Source: Cryoendolithus antarcticus
Lineage: Eukaryota; Ascomycota; Dothideomycetes; Cladosporiales; Cladosporiaceae
Reading direction: 5' to 3'
DNA: 64,000 nt
NCBI GenBank assembly: GCA_002077065.1
Contig: NAJO01000031.1
Location: 434,001-498,000 of the forward strand
Shown here: piece by piece, positions 33,576-45,446 of the stretch
How positions within the stretch are numbered: position 1 is the first letter of the stretch
How the letters are laid out: each line of letters begins with the position of its first letter
Notes under the pieces: model-generated
Told to the model about the DNA's origin: nothing
Seen by the model: only the letters and a program-made list of their open reading frames with translations
The model's database searches: none
Made by a program: the position numbers and the translations under genes

Positions 33576-35762
33576 TCACCCCGGCACCAAATCCTCAACC
33601 CTCACCAAACCATCTCCACACCCTGCCGCTGCCCAGCCCCCACACTTGACATTAGGGTTCCAGCTCAACGCCGTAACAGCCGTCTCCTCCTCATAAAGCG
33701 TATGCACAGTCGGATTTCCGCTCGCGCCTTTCTCGCCCTCATACGCGCGCCGTGGATGAAAGTCCCTCACTACATCTTCGACTTTATACCCGTCTGTGAA
33801 GCGGCTTAGTCCATGCACTCCGATCGGGTTCGAGGGGTTGGAGATCTCAGCGGGGGTAGCGCGACGATATTCGTGCGAGAACCATGTTTGATGCACCGGC
33901 TTGATCTTGGGGCGTCGGATCCGCGCCATGGGGTTCAGAGCTATGACGTCGCCTTTCGTCGTGCCCCAGAGAATGGAAGGGTGGCATGGTGAGGTTGTTA
34001 AAGCCGTGCCGGCTGCTTTGCCGCGGCCTAGGTTGACCGAGGTGAAGAAGCGGCGTATTGCGAGGGCTTTCGGCGTGAGGCTCTCGTCTAAAGTGATCGC
34101 AGCCTGGCTGAAGTCGTGCCAAGCTATGAGGTCTACGGTCGTGCGGCTGCGTTGCGCGAGAACTGTGGCTTCGTGCGAGGAGGGCCGCAGGGAGGAGAGG
34201 TCTGTTAGGCGTGGGAAGCCGTCAGTGGAGGATGTGAGGATCAGAGAGGGGTGCGAGGGGTAGCAGGAGGTGAGGGCTAGGATGTAGCCCGTGGCGATGC
34301 GGGTGTAGAGCTCCGGACGGAGTGGGACATCGAGGTATAGAGACAGGGCCGAGGGGATGGAGAAGACTGCCACGCAGCCGTTCGCTGTGGAGGCCGCGAG
34401 GCGGGTGCTAGAGAGCCAGCTGAGGGCTGTGAAGAGCGTGTTTGGGGGGTGGGCAGTAAATGCGACGGAGTCGATGCGGAGGTAAGTCGTCGTTGTCGAT
34501 TTGCGAGGGACTGTAATGTCCAGGACGCGCAAGCCGCCGTCGGCCCAGACGCCCGCAAGGAGACCGAGACTGCGTGTCTTCTTCGTCTCTATTGGTTTGC
34601 GGGACGATGGACACCACTTCAGAGCTTTCGCGTCGCCCCAGTCTGTGCAGAGAACAGTGCTCAAGAGCGGTGCAGTGTCGTGTCGCATGCGACTTTCGTT
34701 ATCAGTCGCAAATTGCCAGATCTGTATACTTGCTGGGCTTGCGGGACGCGGTACATACGCTGACGCTCCATTACTGGCGCCGACTTGTATCTCTGGCAGA
34801 GTCGACGTTGCAAGGTACTGATGGTCATCGTCTTGATTCGGCGCCCACTCGAGGCACCTTACACGAGCACCTAAGTTCAATACGAAGCCTGATCGTCTGG
34901 GCTTAGAATCTTGCGAGTGATCTGATATCGCGGTCCATCCATCGTCTAGTGACACGGACAGATGCGTTGCTAACTTGTTCAGGTTGGGCTTGTTTACAGG
35001 CCCCATCAGGAAAGCTCGATCAGGTGCATCACGCACCAGGTCGTACACCGTTGCCTCTTTGAGATTGATCTCGGTGAAAGCTTGCCTGTCTTGGAGCTGC
35101 TCTCGACCGCCTTGCTGGAGGTACCACTTCCAGCCTTCGTCCAGCTCGCGTTGCCGCTCTTCAACGCCTTGCCAGTAGCTGTTATGGAAGCCTCCTTTGC
35201 CGTTGGCGTCCGGCTCGCGAAGTCCTGGCAATGGACCTTCTTGATCCCACTTGTCACAGGCGACCTTGACACGCGCCCAGTCATCAGGATCTCGCCCGAA
35301 GAGAAGCTCGATAGTCAGCTGCTTCTTGACGGATCTGTGATTGTGATCTGGTAGTCCGCGATTGAAGGATGAGTTCCCCGGATCATTGATTCGTTTGTGC
35401 CCTCCCTTCGTTCGCAGAGGCGCCTTTCCGTCGGCTGCCATGACTGAGGCGTCTCCGTAGTCACTGACGATTGAAATGCTGTCATCGAGTTCCTGTTCGC
35501 CCACATCGCTACCGACGTCATGCAAGATTTCGTCTTCGTCTTCGACGCCGGACATGGCATCGTCGTCTTCAGCTTCGACCACACTCCCGTTCGCATCGTC
35601 GACTACCTCCTCAGCAATGAAATCATCAGCACTGTCGGAGTCGTTGTTGCGAGCGGGAGGCGACAGCGCCGGTTCGGCATCTTGCAGCTCAGAAATGCCT
35701 TCAAACGCGTCAACAGTATAGTGCTTGCGTGGTGTTGCGCGCGCAGATGAGCGCCGAGTCAT
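33576..35762 (-). CDS. WD40 protein, likely TFIIIC subunit Sfc6/Tfc6
   Basis: A single exon of 728 residues. The first 150 residues are acidic and disordered (EVVDDANGSVVEAEDDDAM and similar). A central segment resembles the Sfc6 family: KKQLTIELLFGRDPDDW and LDEGWKWYL. A WD40 propeller follows, beginning GFVLNLGARVRCLEWAPN, with WSPN-like blades up to TALSWNPNVKCGGWAAAG. Sfc6 (yeast Tfc6) is part of the tau-B module of TFIIIC that binds the B box of tRNA genes. Assignment rests on the order acidic tail, GFVLN motif, propeller. Another nuclear WD40 protein is possible. Confidence 0.66.
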   Translation of the reverse strand: MTRRSSARATPRKHYTVDAFEGISELQDAEPALSPPARNNDSDSADDFIAEEVVDDANGSVVEAEDDDAMSGVEDEDEILHDVGSDVGEQELDDSISIVSDYGDASVMAADGKAPLRTKGGHKRINDPGNSSFNRGLPDHNHRSVKKQLTIELLFGRDPDDWARVKVACDKWDQEGPLPGLREPDANGKGGFHNSYWQGVEERQRELDEGWKWYLQQGGREQLQDRQAFTEINLKEATVYDLVRDAPDRAFLMGPVNKPNLNKLATHLSVSLDDGWTAISDHSQDSKPRRSGFVLNLGARVRCLEWAPNQDDDHQYLATSTLPEIQVGASNGASAYVPRPASPASIQIWQFATDNESRMRHDTAPLLSTVLCTDWGDAKALKWCPSSRKPIETKKTRSLGLLAGVWADGGLRVLDITVPRKSTTTTYLRIDSVAFTAHPPNTLFTALSWLSSTRLAASTANGCVAVFSIPSALSLYLDVPLRPELYTRIATGYILALTSCYPSHPSLILTSSTDGFPRLTDLSSLRPSSHEATVLAQRSRTTVDLIAWHDFSQAAITLDESLTPKALAIRRFFTSVNLGRGKAAGTALTTSPCHPSILWGTTKGDVIALNPMARIRRPKIKPVHQTWFSHEYRRATPAEISNPSNPIGVHGLSRFTDGYKVEDVVRDFHPRRAYEGEKGASGNPTVHTLYEEETAVTALSWNPNVKCGGWAAAGCGDGLVRVEDLVPG

Positions 35763-36095
35763 GTTGGCGACAGTTGGTGAAGAGATGACAGGTACTTAGC
35801 TTGGTGACGGGTGACAAGATTGGGTGAGCTGAGTGGCAACACTTTTCGCTCGTCAAGGTCCAAGCCTGACTGAGTGGACCTTGCCCAGGCTCAGGCTGCC
35901 CACATGCCCCTCACACTGTCCACTTCGAGGCCGATCGACTCTAAGTCGGTTTATGAAGCCTAAGAGAAGACCTACTGTGTGAACATTGGAGTGAAACTCG
36001 GGCGTGACCTCCGGCAAGGCTTGGCATCATTGACGCGACTTCACCAGAGCGTTGGCTGCGAGACAGATGGGTCTTTACACTACGGAGACAGTGTC
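35763..36095. other. intergenic, divergent promoter region
   Basis: About 330 bases between divergent starts of the Sfc6-like gene and GatA. No element was identified. Confidence 0.5.
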
Positions 36096-37642
36096 ATGCT
36101 TGGAGTGCGCTGTCGGACAGGCCTCTTGCGGCTGTCGAGTACTGCACTGCTCAGGCGTCATGTGAATCATGCATTACTGCCTGCTGGGCGCACTGCATCT
36201 TTTCATTGTTCCACGCGAGTTGGGGAAGACGGCATCAAAGGTGAGAGCACCCAAGACTGATGTGCCCGGAAATTCGTCGCTAAGCAGTGTCCATAGGCGC
36301 CCTTGTGGGCAGACGCATAGCGATCAAGGACAACATCGTCACCGCAGACCAGCCAACAACAGCCTCCTCCCGGATCCTCGAGGGCTACACATCCCCCTTC
36401 GATGCCACCGTAGTCACACAGCTGCGCCATGCCGGCGCAGTCATCAGTAGCAAAGTAAGTCTCGATGAGTTCGGCATGGGCTCGCACTCCCAGACTGCCT
36501 ACGAGGGAGCTGTCGGTAGTCCGTTTACGCGTAACGGCGAAGCTCTATCACCCGGCGGAAGCAGCGGCGGGAGTGCCATGGCAGTGGCGGACAAGTCAGC
36601 ATGGGCAGCGCTGGGAACTGATACTGGAGGGAGCGTGAGGCTGCCAGCTGCTTACTGCGGTGTTGTGGGTTTCAAGCCCAGCTATGGCAGGCTGTCACGT
36701 TGGGGTGTCATACAGTATGCCAACTCGCTAGACACAGTGGGCGTGCTGGCCAACAGCGTGGCGGATGTGGAGAGCATGTATCAGCAGCTTGACCACCACG
36801 ATGCTAGGGATCCGACCAGTCTGCCGGCCACAGTGCGTAAGCGAATGACGATCAGCAAAATCGCGCAGCCAGCGCCGCTCCGCGTCGGCGTTCCACTTGA
36901 GTACAACATCTCCGAGCTCACATCAGCAGTCCGCGACACCTGGATCTTCACTCTCTCCCTTCTCCAATCTGCCGGACACACCCTTGTCCCAGTTTTCCTT
37001 CCCACCACCCGCCAAAGCCTGAGTGCTTACTACGTCCTTGCCCCAGCTGAAGCCAGCTCAAATCTCGCCAAGTACGACGGCATCCGCTACGGCCGCAGAA
37101 CACCCGGCAACGATGCCTCGCCTGCCGAAGGTTTGCCACTATACGCCAAGACACGCGGTGAAGGCTTTGGCGAAGAAGTAAGACGGCGCATCTTGCTCGG
37201 TGCTTATGCATTAAGCTCGGAGGCAATCGACAACTATTTCATCCAGGCGCAGAAAGTGCGACGGTTGGTACAACGGGATTTCGATAGGGTGTTCAGTACG
37301 AAGAATCCGTTGATTGAGCATGCAGCGACTCCTGAGGCAGACGGTGCGGTAGGCGTTGATGTTCTGATCACCCCTACTGCGCCGACTCTGCCACCCACGA
37401 TTGCGGAGCTCAAGCAGCAGACATCGGTGGAGAGCTATATGTTCGACGTGTTCACCGTACCTGCCAGTCTTGCGGGGTTGCCGGCTATCAGCGTGCCTAT
37501 ACCTTTGTCGGCTGCCCTACGCGAAAGTATAGACAAGCAGGACGTAAGAAGCGTGGGTATACAGATCTTGGGGCAATTCGGCACAGATGATGTAGTGTTG
37601 CATGCGGCTAAGATGATAGAGGGCCTATGTGCCAAGGCCTAA
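36096..37642 (+). CDS. HER2: mitochondrial glutamyl-tRNA(Gln) amidotransferase subunit A
   Basis: Exons 36096-36240 and 36288-37642 give 499 residues. The 47-bp intron is GTGAGA...GCTAAGCAG. Exon 2 alone has no ATG before the amidase core; exon 1 supplies an Arg/Leu-rich presequence (MLGVRCRTGLLRLSST...). The amidase signature triad is complete: Lys62 in RRIAIKDN, the cis-Ser in SPGGSSGGSA (about 141) and nucleophile Ser164 in GTDTGGSVR. DEFGMGSHS is typical of GatA. The enzyme amidates Glu-tRNA(Gln) in the matrix, together with GatB and the fungal GatF. Exon 1 is poorly conserved, so the exact N-terminus is less certain than the core. Confidence 0.87.
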
Positions 37643-37865
37643 TACCACATTGTTCTCTATCTATGCTGTATCTTACATGTGCATCTTTGACGTGCGCTGT
37701 GAATGTGGTCGCACCTAAATCTAAGCTGGCGTGCTGCCAGCACACTGCGCGCTGATCGAGCGCGAGGATGCTTGCTGCACCACCACCCTGCTCTCGTCCG
37801 CATTGCGATAAGACCCCAGCCGAACGTCCTTATCTCTCGAACAAGGCATTGCTAGTTCTGCCGTC

Positions 37866-39280
37866 TCACCGCTGAGCTCCAGCGCTGGTCGTCCCATTCT
37901 CTGCTCCCGTTCCAGCTTGGTACAGATGCGTAAAGACCCCGCGCGAACTCTCGTCGTCCACTAGGAAGTGCAGGTCCTCACTTTCGGGCGGTAGTGTGGA
38001 CATGAAGCCCTGCCCTGGGCGAGGGTAGTGCGATGGGTGGGTATCTGAGCCGTAGCCATCGTCCGAGTCATTCATGTCGTGAATGATCATGGTGGCTTGC
38101 TGGGACGGTGGAGCACCTGGTCGGAATACTGGCGGTCTAGGCTTTGGGCCGATGGCTGTGCTGGGTGCTGTAGCTGGATTTCCGTGGCCATGACCGTTCA
38201 TGATTGGTGATTGGACAGTGGCAGCCGGGATCGCTTTTGCCGCGAAGCTGGGTTCGAAGACAGGCAGGTTGGGTTGCAGCGTCGTCGCCTTCGTAAGTAG
38301 CGTGACAAGTAGTCCTGGCGGCAAGCTGGAGAAATATTTCTGCCGCTACTCGTTGCGTTAGCAAACATCGCCAGCCAGAGCACACATCCACGACTCACCT
38401 CCATACTCCCCACCCCCGGCGCAGCCACGAATCCCTCCACCATCCCCTCCTCCACAGGCTCAATCCTCTCCCTTTCACAAACCCTGCAAAACCACTCCCT
38501 CTCAACCTCCTCAATGACTTCCTGCGCAATAGGCGGCTTATGGCACCACCGATGATAAGGCGTGTTGCAGCCGTCACAAAATACTATCATGTTTCCGGCT
38601 GGGCTCACGCCCCTCAAGCAGAGCTTGCACACCGCGGACTCGGGGTTCTTGCGCGAGGCAGGCTTCCGCCGCTTGTAGATTGGTTGGGATGTGGGAGAGT
38701 GTGCTGGAGGGGGAATGTAGCTAGTGGGTTTGGAGATTGTGCGACCGGATTTCGTGAGGGTTGTTGTCGGGGTGGCGATCTCGGAGTCGGAGGTAGAGGC
38801 GTCGTCGTCGTCTTCGGCGGGGCCGGAGCGGCGTTTGCGTTTGCCATCACGTGCACCAGATGACTTGGATTTCGTGACGCCACGGGTTTTGCTACCTCGT
38901 GGCCGGCCGATGGGGCGTTTGGGGGGTGGTCCAAGGGGCTCCGCCGGCATTGATATGGGAGCCGATAGACCAGATGCCATTACATTGGGAGCTGCAATAT
39001 GTTGTGCGTGCTGTGGTTTCGGTAGGGTGATGGTTCCGTCCGGTTTCATGGCCATTGGGTTCGCCATTCCGTGACTGCTAATGGACTGTGATTCGTTGCG
39101 AGCTGTCATGTGCTGCCCGTTGGCCACGGTGCCATTGGTGATGTGCTTGCCAATGCCTTCGACTCTTTGATGATCCGCCGGCTGGGCCTCTGCACGGTCT
39201 TCTGCTGTCACAATATCCTTGTCACTAGCTGGGAGCACATCCTCTACAGTGTTCATGTCGCGTGGTTGGGGGATGGTCAT
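37866..39280 (-). CDS. PHD-finger nuclear protein with AT-hook-like motif
   Basis: Exons on the minus strand: 39280-38399 and 38345-37866, giving 453 residues. The 53-bp intron is GTGAGT...GCTAACGCAACGAGTAG. The PHD finger is complete (C4HC3): Cys218, Cys221, Cys235, Cys238, His243, Cys246, Cys265 and Cys268, with FCDGCNTPYHRWC at its centre. An AT-hook-like KRPIGRPRGSK lies at 121-131, followed by a basic NLS-like GKRKRRS. After the finger, the splice restores RQKYFSSLPPGLLVTLLTKA, a helix that looks conserved. The rest is disordered. It probably reads histone H3 tails in a chromatin complex; the complex cannot be named. Confidence 0.82.
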
Positions 39281-39747
39281 GCCGTACAGAGCTCATGCAT
39301 GTTGTGGTACCTGCCACTTTACTCGTGCACTTCTCATGAAATGTGCACCAATGTGCCAGGGCTGTCTCGATCTAAAACTTTGTGCCAAGTCCTGCACTGC
39401 TTCCATGAAGCATCTTGAGCACCGGAATCGCGTTCACTTCCACGAATCGATAGCACGAGCTGACTAAGCCATGATCTCGTGGAAGCACCATTGAACGCAT
39501 GAAATTTATCATGCCCACTCAGAGCTAGCAAATGAATCTATCACTTCGCCGATCCGGCCTGGACTTCAATGAATATGGCAGACATCACATCTACCGGAGA
39601 CGGACTAGCATCGGACTAATTTCATGTTCAACCCGATGACTCAATGTGACGAGTCACGATCATCCGTCTAATACCGAAGAGGAGACTTCTTTTCGCGCCT
39701 GCGAGTACTTTGTACAACGACACGATAGCTATCTCGTTCCAGCAACA
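39281..39747. other. intergenic, divergent promoter region
   Basis: About 465 bases between the PHD and GNAT genes. A frame open upstream of the GNAT start lacks an ATG and was not used. Confidence 0.5.
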
Positions 39748-40455
39748 ATGCCCATATCAATTCTCCCAGCGGAGGAAGCAGACATCCCCACCATCGTCCG
39801 CCTGCAACTAGCCGCTTTCGCCTCGCATCCTCGCATCCCCATGCAATGGCCGCGAGGCTACACACCAGATCTCTACGCCTACAAAGAGATAGGTGATCGC
39901 GGCGATTTCCAGGATGCTGCTAATCACTATTGGAAAGCCATTGATGCCGAGTCCAGAGCGATGGTGGCGTGTGCGGACTGGAGCTTCCACCTTAGTCGAG
40001 CTGCCGAGCAATTTGACGGGATTAATGAACGGAGTGGTCCGCCAGATGACTGGCCAGAGGGAGGTAATTGGGAGTTGAAGCGATTCTATCGTCTCAACAC
40101 CCGGAGGATGATCAGGGATTATATCGGCAAGGAGCAGTATATTAGTTCGTCAAGTTCGATGCTTTGGACGGAGGCCACTCGCTAACAGGATACAGTGCTG
40201 AACGTTTTGACTGTGCTGTCAGAGCATCAGGGGCGAGGGGCTGGCAAGAAGCTGCTAACGTGGGGTGTCGAAGAGGCCGACAAGCTGCATGTATCCATGT
40301 GCCTCGAATCCACGCCGGCAGGTCTCGCGCTGTACAAGCAGATGGGCTTCGTGGTGCGAGAAGTCGTTGCTGCTAACATGCATGACTTTGGGTGGAAGGA
40401 GCCATATGACGAGGAAGCCGCGCATCGGATCTTCATGGTTCGTGAGGCGAGATGA
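39748..40455 (+). CDS. GNAT-family N-acetyltransferase
   Basis: Exons 39748-40144 and 40196-40455 give 218 residues. The 51-bp intron has a non-ideal donor (GTTCGT) but a good branch (GCTAAC) and acceptor (TACAG). It is the only choice that keeps frame, giving IMLNVLTVLSEHQGRGAGKK. The acetyl-CoA loop Q-x-x-G-x-G/A appears as HQGRGAGKKL (Gln144-Gly149), followed by CLESTPAGLALYKQMGF, the GNAT motif B. The start MPISILPAEEADIPTIVRL is the standard first strand. It belongs to the common fungal group of small GNATs of unknown substrate. A gene model without this intron would stop early at 40185. Confidence 0.86.
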
Positions 40456-40599
40456 TTGAACGTTGGGCCAGAGTCAGGGCTTCTGCTAGCATGCAGACCA
40501 GCCTGTGGTAGTCGTATCTTGAGAGGAATGTCCATCAAGGAACAGTCAAGGTCGTGTGGTAGGATTCATACACAATGTGTCCAGATAGCCAGGCATTGC

Positions 40600-42249
40600 T
40601 CATCTCCCATTTCTATTCACTTTGCTTCGATCCACGTCCAATACCCTGCGATTGCGGTGCATGCGTGCCATCTTCCACCGTACGTACAGCATGATAGCGT
40701 CCTTGAACATTACGAACAGACATCCGCCGACCAGACTGCGTCCCCACTTTTCCTGGAGTAGACCTTTCGCGCCGGGACGCGGAGAAGACAGGAAGCTGAA
40801 CCGCGATGCGGAGACAGCTGCCACGGTCGTCCATGTCGATGGTAGAACACCTCGCAGTACTTCACCGGATACCTCAGCTATCATCGGGAAGACAAGCGCG
40901 CCAAGTACAGTCTCGGCAATGGCAACTGGAGAAAAGGAGAGTCGACGCTCTCCTTGTGCGTTCTGCTGAGCTTGTGGTACTGGCTGCGCATTCGGTTGTG
41001 CTTCCGGTCCCGGCTGTACTGGAGGACGACCGTCAACGATGTTTAGTGGTGCCGCGGCTGCATCTAGATTTGCTGGCACTGCCTCACCAGGTGGCACTGG
41101 GTTCTGTCCTGCAATGTTGTCGAATTGATCGACATCGCCTTGCCAGTCTTGGAATATGCCACCATCAATACGAACCTCGAAGATGTCGCCATCTTCTTCG
41201 TCAGCAGGTGGAGCGGGAACTACATCGTCGTTACCTTGCTCTGCTCCTTCGTCGTTCTGCGACATACCACTGCGAGGTTGTATCTCTTTGAGCCACTGTC
41301 GTTCTCTAGCTGCCCAGACCTTGTCGTAGTATGTGTTGTATGCCACTCGCAAGTATGGCAGCACTGCGAACGCCATACTTGCGGATGGCGGCCATGATGT
41401 AAAGTCGAGTCCTTCATCCGACGCCACAGGCTGTGTAGCGAAGAACAAAACAGGCAATACGGGAATCACTGAATCCGCCAACATTGTACGTGACAGAATG
41501 AGCAGCGGTGCAATTAGTGGCAGGCCGAAATGTACTCGCCAATGTTTCGAATGCTCAATGCTTCGCGACAGCACCTGCGCCGCGATCTGCTGAATCGGCA
41601 TGTCAAGATCGATCGGAGGAGCGATAAAGCTTGCATACAGAGGCTTAAGGATCCTGTAGCCAGCCTCTGCGCCAAAGATACGGTGTATGGCATGATCGCC
41701 AAATCCAATACATGCGCTGTGCACCATTTTCGTCACAATGACTGCAGCGCCAGGTAAGATCAAACGTTCGCTCATATGCTCAATCCCTCGAGCAGCATCT
41801 ACGATGATGTCTGTCGGACGTGCAAGCTTGATCTCTGACTTGCATTGTGGGCATAGTATCTCGCCCTTCTTTCGTGTGTTCTTGGGCGACTCCATATCTG
41901 CTATCCAGTCAAGCAGACATTCCTCATGCGCTACGAGAGCGCACGGACACGGATCCCGCCATGGCGATGTCTCAGGCGTATCTTCCGTGGAGTCTGAAAA
42001 GCAGATCCAGCACTTCCTAGCTTCTTCATCGTCCTGCATGGGCTTGCTTGAGGCCAGGCTCGGCTGAGAGGCTTGAGCAGGCTTTGGTTTCTCAGCATTG
42101 GAGGCATCTGTCGGAGGATCAGGTAGCCATAGTGTTTCTGAGTCCTCTGATGTCGCTGAGCGCGTCCGTATCGGGGTTCGTGATTGACTGGAAATGCGGT
42201 CTGGTGATGCTCGTCGCTGCCGCGGAGGCACTGGGGCTTCGGAGTTCAT
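40600..42249 (-). CDS. RING-CH (RINGv) membrane E3 ubiquitin ligase
   Basis: A single exon of 549 residues. The RING-CH finger is complete: Cys80, Cys83, Cys101, Cys103, His108, Cys111, Cys133 and Cys136, with CWICF and EECLLDWI. Hydrophobic segments follow at about 160-180, 240-300 (including two long ones near LPLIAPLLILS and IPVLPVLFF) and about 455-510. The N-terminus and the 330-430 region are disordered. Layout (N-terminal RINGv, several membrane helices) recalls MARCH5-like ligases of mitochondria or ER. Its target is unknown. The 3' end is 145 bases from the converging GNAT gene. Confidence 0.86.
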   Translation of the reverse strand: MNSEAPVPPRQRRASPDRISSQSRTPIRTRSATSEDSETLWLPDPPTDASNAEKPKPAQASQPSLASSKPMQDDEEARKCWICFSDSTEDTPETSPWRDPCPCALVAHEECLLDWIADMESPKNTRKKGEILCPQCKSEIKLARPTDIIVDAARGIEHMSERLILPGAAVIVTKMVHSACIGFGDHAIHRIFGAEAGYRILKPLYASFIAPPIDLDMPIQQIAAQVLSRSIEHSKHWRVHFGLPLIAPLLILSRTMLADSVIPVLPVLFFATQPVASDEGLDFTSWPPSASMAFAVLPYLRVAYNTYYDKVWAARERQWLKEIQPRSGMSQNDEGAEQGNDDVVPAPPADEEDGDIFEVRIDGGIFQDWQGDVDQFDNIAGQNPVPPGEAVPANLDAAAAPLNIVDGRPPVQPGPEAQPNAQPVPQAQQNAQGERRLSFSPVAIAETVLGALVFPMIAEVSGEVLRGVLPSTWTTVAAVSASRFSFLSSPRPGAKGLLQEKWGRSLVGGCLFVMFKDAIMLYVRWKMARMHRNRRVLDVDRSKVNRNGR

Positions 42250-42685
42250 TGCCCAGGCCTTCGCCTCCTCCGGACCGACCGTCCACTGTATGACTCAAGC
42301 TAACTCTTTGGTTGGGAAATCAGGTGCAGAGCGACTCCTGTGCTTGTTAAGGAAGCACTAAGGTGGAGACGGTGTCGACCGTGTTGTCGGTACCTCATGC
42401 TTGCACGGAGATTGGAAGCGAACGTCACTGGTTGCTTTCGGCCTAACCCGCAACTTTAAAGATTACCTTCAACCTCTGCCACGAAGGAATGACCGCCGTC
42501 GAGAGGGTAGTATACGATCGGATTTGATAGCAGCCAGCAGCTCCCTCCCGGTAATATACACCCAGGATAGGCTGTGGTAGCACAAGCATCTCCATAGGAG
42601 CACGAACGGCATTGTGAGGAGAGAGTATTCTATCACTAGTGCACAGTCTATCTTTTAAAAGGACGTAGTTTTCGAATCATCCTCG
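42250..42685. other. intergenic
   Basis: About 435 bases upstream of the RING-CH gene and downstream of the MFS gene. Nothing was identified. Confidence 0.5.
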
Positions 42686-44503
42686 TCATCCCATCGCCGG
42701 CACCAGTTTGATCTTCCGTTGACTTAGAAGGAGTGAGCACACTAAGCCCAAGGCACTTGCGGAGATGCCTATTGCGAAGGTCCTTGAGATGGTGTAGGCC
42801 ACCGTATCGATGGTTATTCGAGTGATCTCAGCATTGCCGCCACTGAGCAGCACGGATTCCGTACCAGCCAGCGCACCCTGTAGCGCTTCCACAGAGGGAT
42901 GGAAATCTCCCAGTGCGTGTCGCAGGAACCTGACGCCGAGGTTCTCGAAAAGGGAGCCTGCAATGGACAGAGCGATTGCGATCGTACCGATTTGCGCTAC
43001 ATTTATGTACCCAACGGCATTTGCCTTATCTTCCGGTTCGACGATCGCTGCGACTACTGCGTAGGCATTCTGAAACATCAGGCCGGTGCCGGCTCCAATG
43101 AGAATCTCGTACCCGTAAATCTTCGCGACTGAGGTGTCCGCCCGTATTGTAAACATTAGAGCCGATCCGGTGAGTGCAAGGGCGCTGCCAATGGTGTAGT
43201 AAGGAGCATAGCGACCGAGCACCGGTAATGATCCACCCGCAACCATCACGAAGAAGATGAACATGATGATGAATGGTAGCAGTCGGACGGCTACCTGCAG
43301 TGCTTTGTCGCCGTGCGTGAACGAGAAGAAGAGTGGGATGTAGTAGAGCGTCGCTGCGTTCGCTGCAGCCGCGCACGAAGTGCAGATGTACAGCAGTACC
43401 AGCTCCTTGGACTTGAGAAAGTGCACTGGAAAGATGCGATCGACCGGAGTGGTGAAGACAGCGAACGCTTGTTGGAGGATAAAAATCATCAGCACAGCGA
43501 CCCATATGACCCACAATGCAATGGCTGGGCCGGAGTTCCAGGCATATGTCGATCCAGAGAATGTGAGAGCGATCATGAAGAGTACGAAAGTAGCTCCGTT
43601 GAGGGCTGCTCCAGTCCAGTCCAGCGCCTTCAGCTTGGCAACTATGGGCTCCTTTGGTCGGAGACTGAAGCTCGGGAACACGAAGAGGTATACCGGTGAG
43701 AGCAGGCCAGCCAATGGAAGATTGATGTAGAAAGCCTGTTCTCCCGTTAGTACTCATATGAAGCACCATGCTTGCCGCGTAAGATGCACTAGCTTACCCA
43801 TCTCCAAGTTGCATGGCTGTCGGCAAACGCACCTCCCACAACAGGACCGAGTATAGCGCCAGTGCCCCAGCTCAACCCAATCAGTGCGTTGTACAATGGC
43901 AGCTCGCGCTCAGTGGTGAAGATCGAGAGGTACGTCAAAGCTCCCAAGTACATGCCGGCTCCACCGATGCCTGCAATGACTCGTCCGACAACAAGTGCGG
44001 CAGAGTTGGGCGCAGCGCCACAAAGGGCGCTCCCGGCCTCGAAGATGACGACAGACGAAATCATCAGAATCTTGATGTTGAAGAGGCCATACAGCCGCCC
44101 AAGAAGTAAAATCACGGCCACTGAGGCCATTGGGAAGCCGATGCCGATCCATGGCAGATTCTGGATGTCTCTAAATGCTTCGTAGATAGGTGACTGCAAA
44201 TTGGCCGCGATGGTCGTGTCGAGGCCTATCCCTCATGTCAGTAACGACCTCCCTTAAGGTGCCATATCGCCGCTCACCGTAAAGTAGTGCACCCAAGTAA
44301 AGGCCAATGAGAGACAAGATCCATGTGCTTGATCGCATGTCCTTCCTCGGATGCTCTCGTGGGATGTCGCTCTTCTCCCGCACTGCCTCCATGTCGCTGG
44401 ATCTTCCTGCGTCGTCTGCCATCGCCAAGCCTACAGTTCTAGGCTCGTCAATTGGAAGCACGCTCATGCTCGGAATATACTCCGCTCGACCAAGTAGATT
44501 CAT
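42686..44503 (-). CDS. MFS drug/toxin transporter, DHA14-like
   Basis: Three exons on the minus strand: 44503-44278, 44225-43798 and 43735-42686, giving 567 residues. The introns are 52 bp (GTGAGC...GATAG) and 62 bp (GTAAGC...GTACTAAC...AACAG). After a cytosolic N-terminus, TM1 carries the motif YLGALLYGLDTTIAANLQSP. Later come VVGRVIAGIGGAGMYLG (motif B) and [25 protein letters not shown] (motif C region) across the second splice. About 14 membrane segments are expected. Transporters of this group export fungal toxins or drugs. The first ATG was used; ATG 13 (MSVLPIDEP) is an alternative. Its position next to a hydrolase, SDR and UstYa gene is suggestive. Confidence 0.87.
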
Positions 44504-45446
44504 TGAACTGGAAGCGAGACTTAGGGAACGCGTGAACGTATCTTGTTACTGACTTACCACAGTCGACAGCTTTGCTATCTTTATACAACTAAATAGATGC
44601 GCACGTCGGTCTACGACGCGGTGCTCTCGGAACGGAGACATAATCGTACCGTCGACCATGCCAAAGTGTCCAGACTGTATGCGAGCGTTACGCCCGTAGC
44701 ATCATGAAGGTTTCCACATCTTGCTGCTGAATGCGAGGTTAGTCAGATTACTGATCATACACAACGGGCAGAACTCCGGCCATCAGGTCATTTGCAAATG
44801 GCCAACCACATCTGCGTGGTACCAGAGGTCTAGGCGGTGTTGGACTAGTATGACGCACACAACGCATGTGTCTCTCTGCCTGCTCGGCCGAAGAGTGAGC
44901 ATATCCTTAACAAGGAGTAATGCGTAGCATTGTACAGCCCTCGCTAATATATTGGTCCACCATTGACTACGACAGTGCAAGGTAGCGTGCCGGCAAGTCG
45001 ATTCAATACCGCTCTGGATTCGGATGTCTGGTATCTCAGTATCGGTGAAGCTCAAGAGCATTAGTGGCCTGCCATTAGGGCACTATTCGGTTGCGTCGGC
45101 GGCGGTGCCGGAATTCATCGGTTGGAGTTCGCAGTCGGTGCAATATCAAGCCACTGGAAGCCTTCTCGGAGTACTGAGACGCAGGTATTGAGGCACTTTC
45201 ACATCGCACTTGCTGCCAATCAGCAGTTCTGCCGTGCACTTTGCGGCTGAAGCCGCGACTGCAGTCACAGGCGAAGCGAACTGACGTACAAGGCGCATCC
45301 TAGGCACCCGAAATCCCTCAGTGCATGTGATGAGGTATATACGCTTTCAACGACGGCCGTAAGAATTTGACTGGCTAGGATCCACATTCTAACGCCACAC
45401 AAGATCACATAAGCAACATCGAACAGAAGCCAAAAAGCAGTGACGG
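44504..45446. other. intergenic, divergent region of the possible cluster
   Basis: About 940 bases between the MFS and hydrolase genes. A 92-codon ATG frame on the minus strand (45061-44783) has no family signal. No binding site can be named. Confidence 0.45.

Noticed and set aside
43026..43769. 247-codon minus-strand frame inside the MFS gene
   Set aside because: Shifted frame of the same exon; lacks the membrane pattern of the true frame.
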